Source: an uncultured Devosia sp.
GTDB lineage: Bacteria > Pseudomonadota > Alphaproteobacteria > Rhizobiales > Devosiaceae
Direction: 5' to 3'
Length of the DNA: 6,363 bases
Assembly (NCBI GenBank): GCA_946481445.1
Contig: CAMLOA010000123.1
Location: 1-6,363, forward strand
This document shows, in pieces, positions 5,440 to 6,363 of this stretch (positions are counted from its first letter, which is position 1; each line of letters starts with the position of its first letter). The notes beneath the pieces are model-generated. The model was not told the origin of the DNA. It worked only from the letters and a program-made list of their open reading frames with translations, and made no database searches. The translations under genes were made by a program, and so were the position numbers.

Positions 5440-5470
5440 AAAGGGCCCGGATGGCTGACCATCCGGGCCC
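5440..5470 (-). terminator. Probable terminator of the TRAP permease operon
   Basis: GGGCCCGGATGG (5443-5454), loop CTGA, CCATCCGGGCCC (5459-5470) is a perfect 12-base stem. It sits 22 bases beyond the permease stop codon on the minus strand, followed there by only three Ts (5442-5440). A third GGGCCC at 5429-5434 allows an alternative pairing. The strong stem and the position support termination, while the short T-run makes it less certain. Confidence 0.7.
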
Positions 5471-5492
5471 CTCTTATGGAGACGATGCCGCC

Positions 5493-6363
5493 TCAGTTGT
5501 AGATCAGGCGGGGCAGCCAGGTGATCAGCTGGGGGAAGGAGAACAGGATGATCAGTCCCACTACCTGCAGGATCACGAACGGGATCACGCCCCGGTAGAT
5601 CATGCCTGTAGTCACCCGGGCCGGGGCCACGCCGCGCAGGTAGAACAGGGCGAAGCCGAAGGGCGGGGTGAGGAAGCTGGTCTGCAGGTTGACGCCCACC
5701 ATGACGCCCAGCCAGATCGGGTCGACGCCCAGCGCCAGCAGGACCGGCGCGGTGATCGGGATCACGATGAAGATGATCTCGAACGTATCGAGGATGAAGC
5801 CGAGCAGGAACATGATCAGCATGACGATGATCGTGGCACCAATGGCTCCGCCCGGCATGGACGAGAGGAATTCGTGCACGAGGTTGTCGCCACCCATCAT
5901 GCGGAAGACGATGGAGAAGACCGCCGCCCCGAACAGGATGATGAACACCATCGAGGTGATGGTCGCCGTAGAGATCACCGCCTGGCGCAGGATGGAGAAG
6001 CTCAGCTTCCAGCGCAGGGCGGCCAGGATCACCGCACCCACCGAGCCGACCGAAGCCGCTTCGGTCGGGGTGGCGATGCCGGCGAGGATCGAGCCGAGCA
6101 CGGCCACGATCAGCAGCAGCGGCGGCACCAGCGCGACGAAGACCTCGCGCATCAGGCCGGCCTTCTCGGCCTCCGGCACCGGCGTTGCCGGGCAGGACTT
6201 TGGCTCGGTCACCGCCTTGAAGATCACCCAGGCGGCATAGAGGGCGACCAGCAGCAGCCCCGGAATGATGGCGCCGGCGAACAGGGCCCCCACCGAAACC
6301 GGTTCGGGCGCGAAGTTGCCTTTTTCCATCTGCACCTGGGCATTGATGCCCGAGAGCATGTCG
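5493..6363 (-). CDS. dctM: TRAP transporter large permease subunit (DctM family), C-terminal part
   Basis: 289 residues are visible. The frame stays open past the window edge (an Asp codon precedes the first visible Met), so the N-terminal part is missing, and that Met is not a convincing start. The rest is a chain of membrane helices with DctM-family marks: 'GIATPTEAASVGSVGA', 'GFILDTFEIIFIVIPITAP' and, near the end, 'LTPPFGFALFYLRGVAP'. The large subunit forms the sodium-driven transport path and works with a small DctQ subunit, which would be expected upstream, outside the window. The 'DTFEIIFIVIP' style agrees with large subunits that serve 2-oxo acid or related binding proteins, matching the convergent gene. 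The stop TGA (5495-5493) lies 22 bases before a strong hairpin. Partnership with the neighbouring binding protein is likely but inferred. Confidence 0.93.
   Translation of the reverse strand, partial: DMLSGINAQVQMEKGNFAPEPVSVGALFAGAIIPGLLLVALYAAWVIFKAVTEPKSCPATPVPEAEKAGLMREVFVALVPPLLLIVAVLGSILAGIATPTEAASVGSVGAVILAALRWKLSFSILRQAVISTATITSMVFIILFGAAVFSIVFRMMGGDNLVHEFLSSMPGGAIGATIIVMLIMFLLGFILDTFEIIFIVIPITAPVLLALGVDPIWLGVMVGVNLQTSFLTPPFGFALFYLRGVAPARVTTGMIYRGVIPFVILQVVGLIILFSFPQLITWLPRLIYN

Overview
The window is GC-rich, with strong G/C at third codon positions. It looks like a chromosomal piece of an alphaproteobacterium, probably of the order Hyphomicrobiales. The evidence is the mix of a Tat-exported TRAP binding protein, an ECF sigma factor with a one-helix anti-sigma factor, and a Cache-domain kinase beside a TRAP transporter. 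The genus cannot be fixed from the sequence. No tRNA, rRNA, CRISPR array, insertion sequence or phage gene was seen, and no gene-free stretch exceeds 300 bases.

Layout from left to right. (1) Bases 1-158, plus strand: the C-terminal end of a fumarylacetoacetate hydrolase family enzyme. (2) Bases 163-1877, minus strand: a three-gene unit. Transcription runs from a small secreted protein of the Lipoprotein_15/COG4315 type, to an ECF sigma factor, to its single-helix membrane anti-sigma factor. The last two genes overlap by ATGA. A candidate ECF-type promoter lies at about 1927-1955. (3) Bases 1973-3993, minus strand: a two-component operon of a Cache-domain histidine kinase and a NarL/LuxR-type response regulator, also overlapping by ATGA. 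(4) Bases 3994-4230: a 237-base divergent control region with a pair of direct heptamers and three inverted repeats. (5) Bases 4231-5331, plus strand: a TRAP substrate-binding protein of the 2-oxo acid (TakP-like) type, followed by a textbook UUCG terminator. (6) Bases 5493-6363, minus strand: the C-terminal part of the TRAP large permease (DctM family), converging on the binding-protein gene and ending at its own hairpin.

A reasonable working model is as follows. The kinase senses a small carboxylate in the periplasm. The regulator acts in the divergent region on its own operon and/or the binding-protein gene, and the binding protein feeds the convergently encoded permease. Separately, the sigma/anti-sigma pair would control an envelope or redox response in which the secreted Cys-pair protein is an autoregulated first gene. 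The protein families are visible in the sequence. The regulatory links, the substrate and the stress signal are inferred.

The least described part is the secreted-protein/ECF/anti-sigma triad. The most unusual arrangement is the TRAP transporter, whose binding-protein and permease genes converge with separate terminators.
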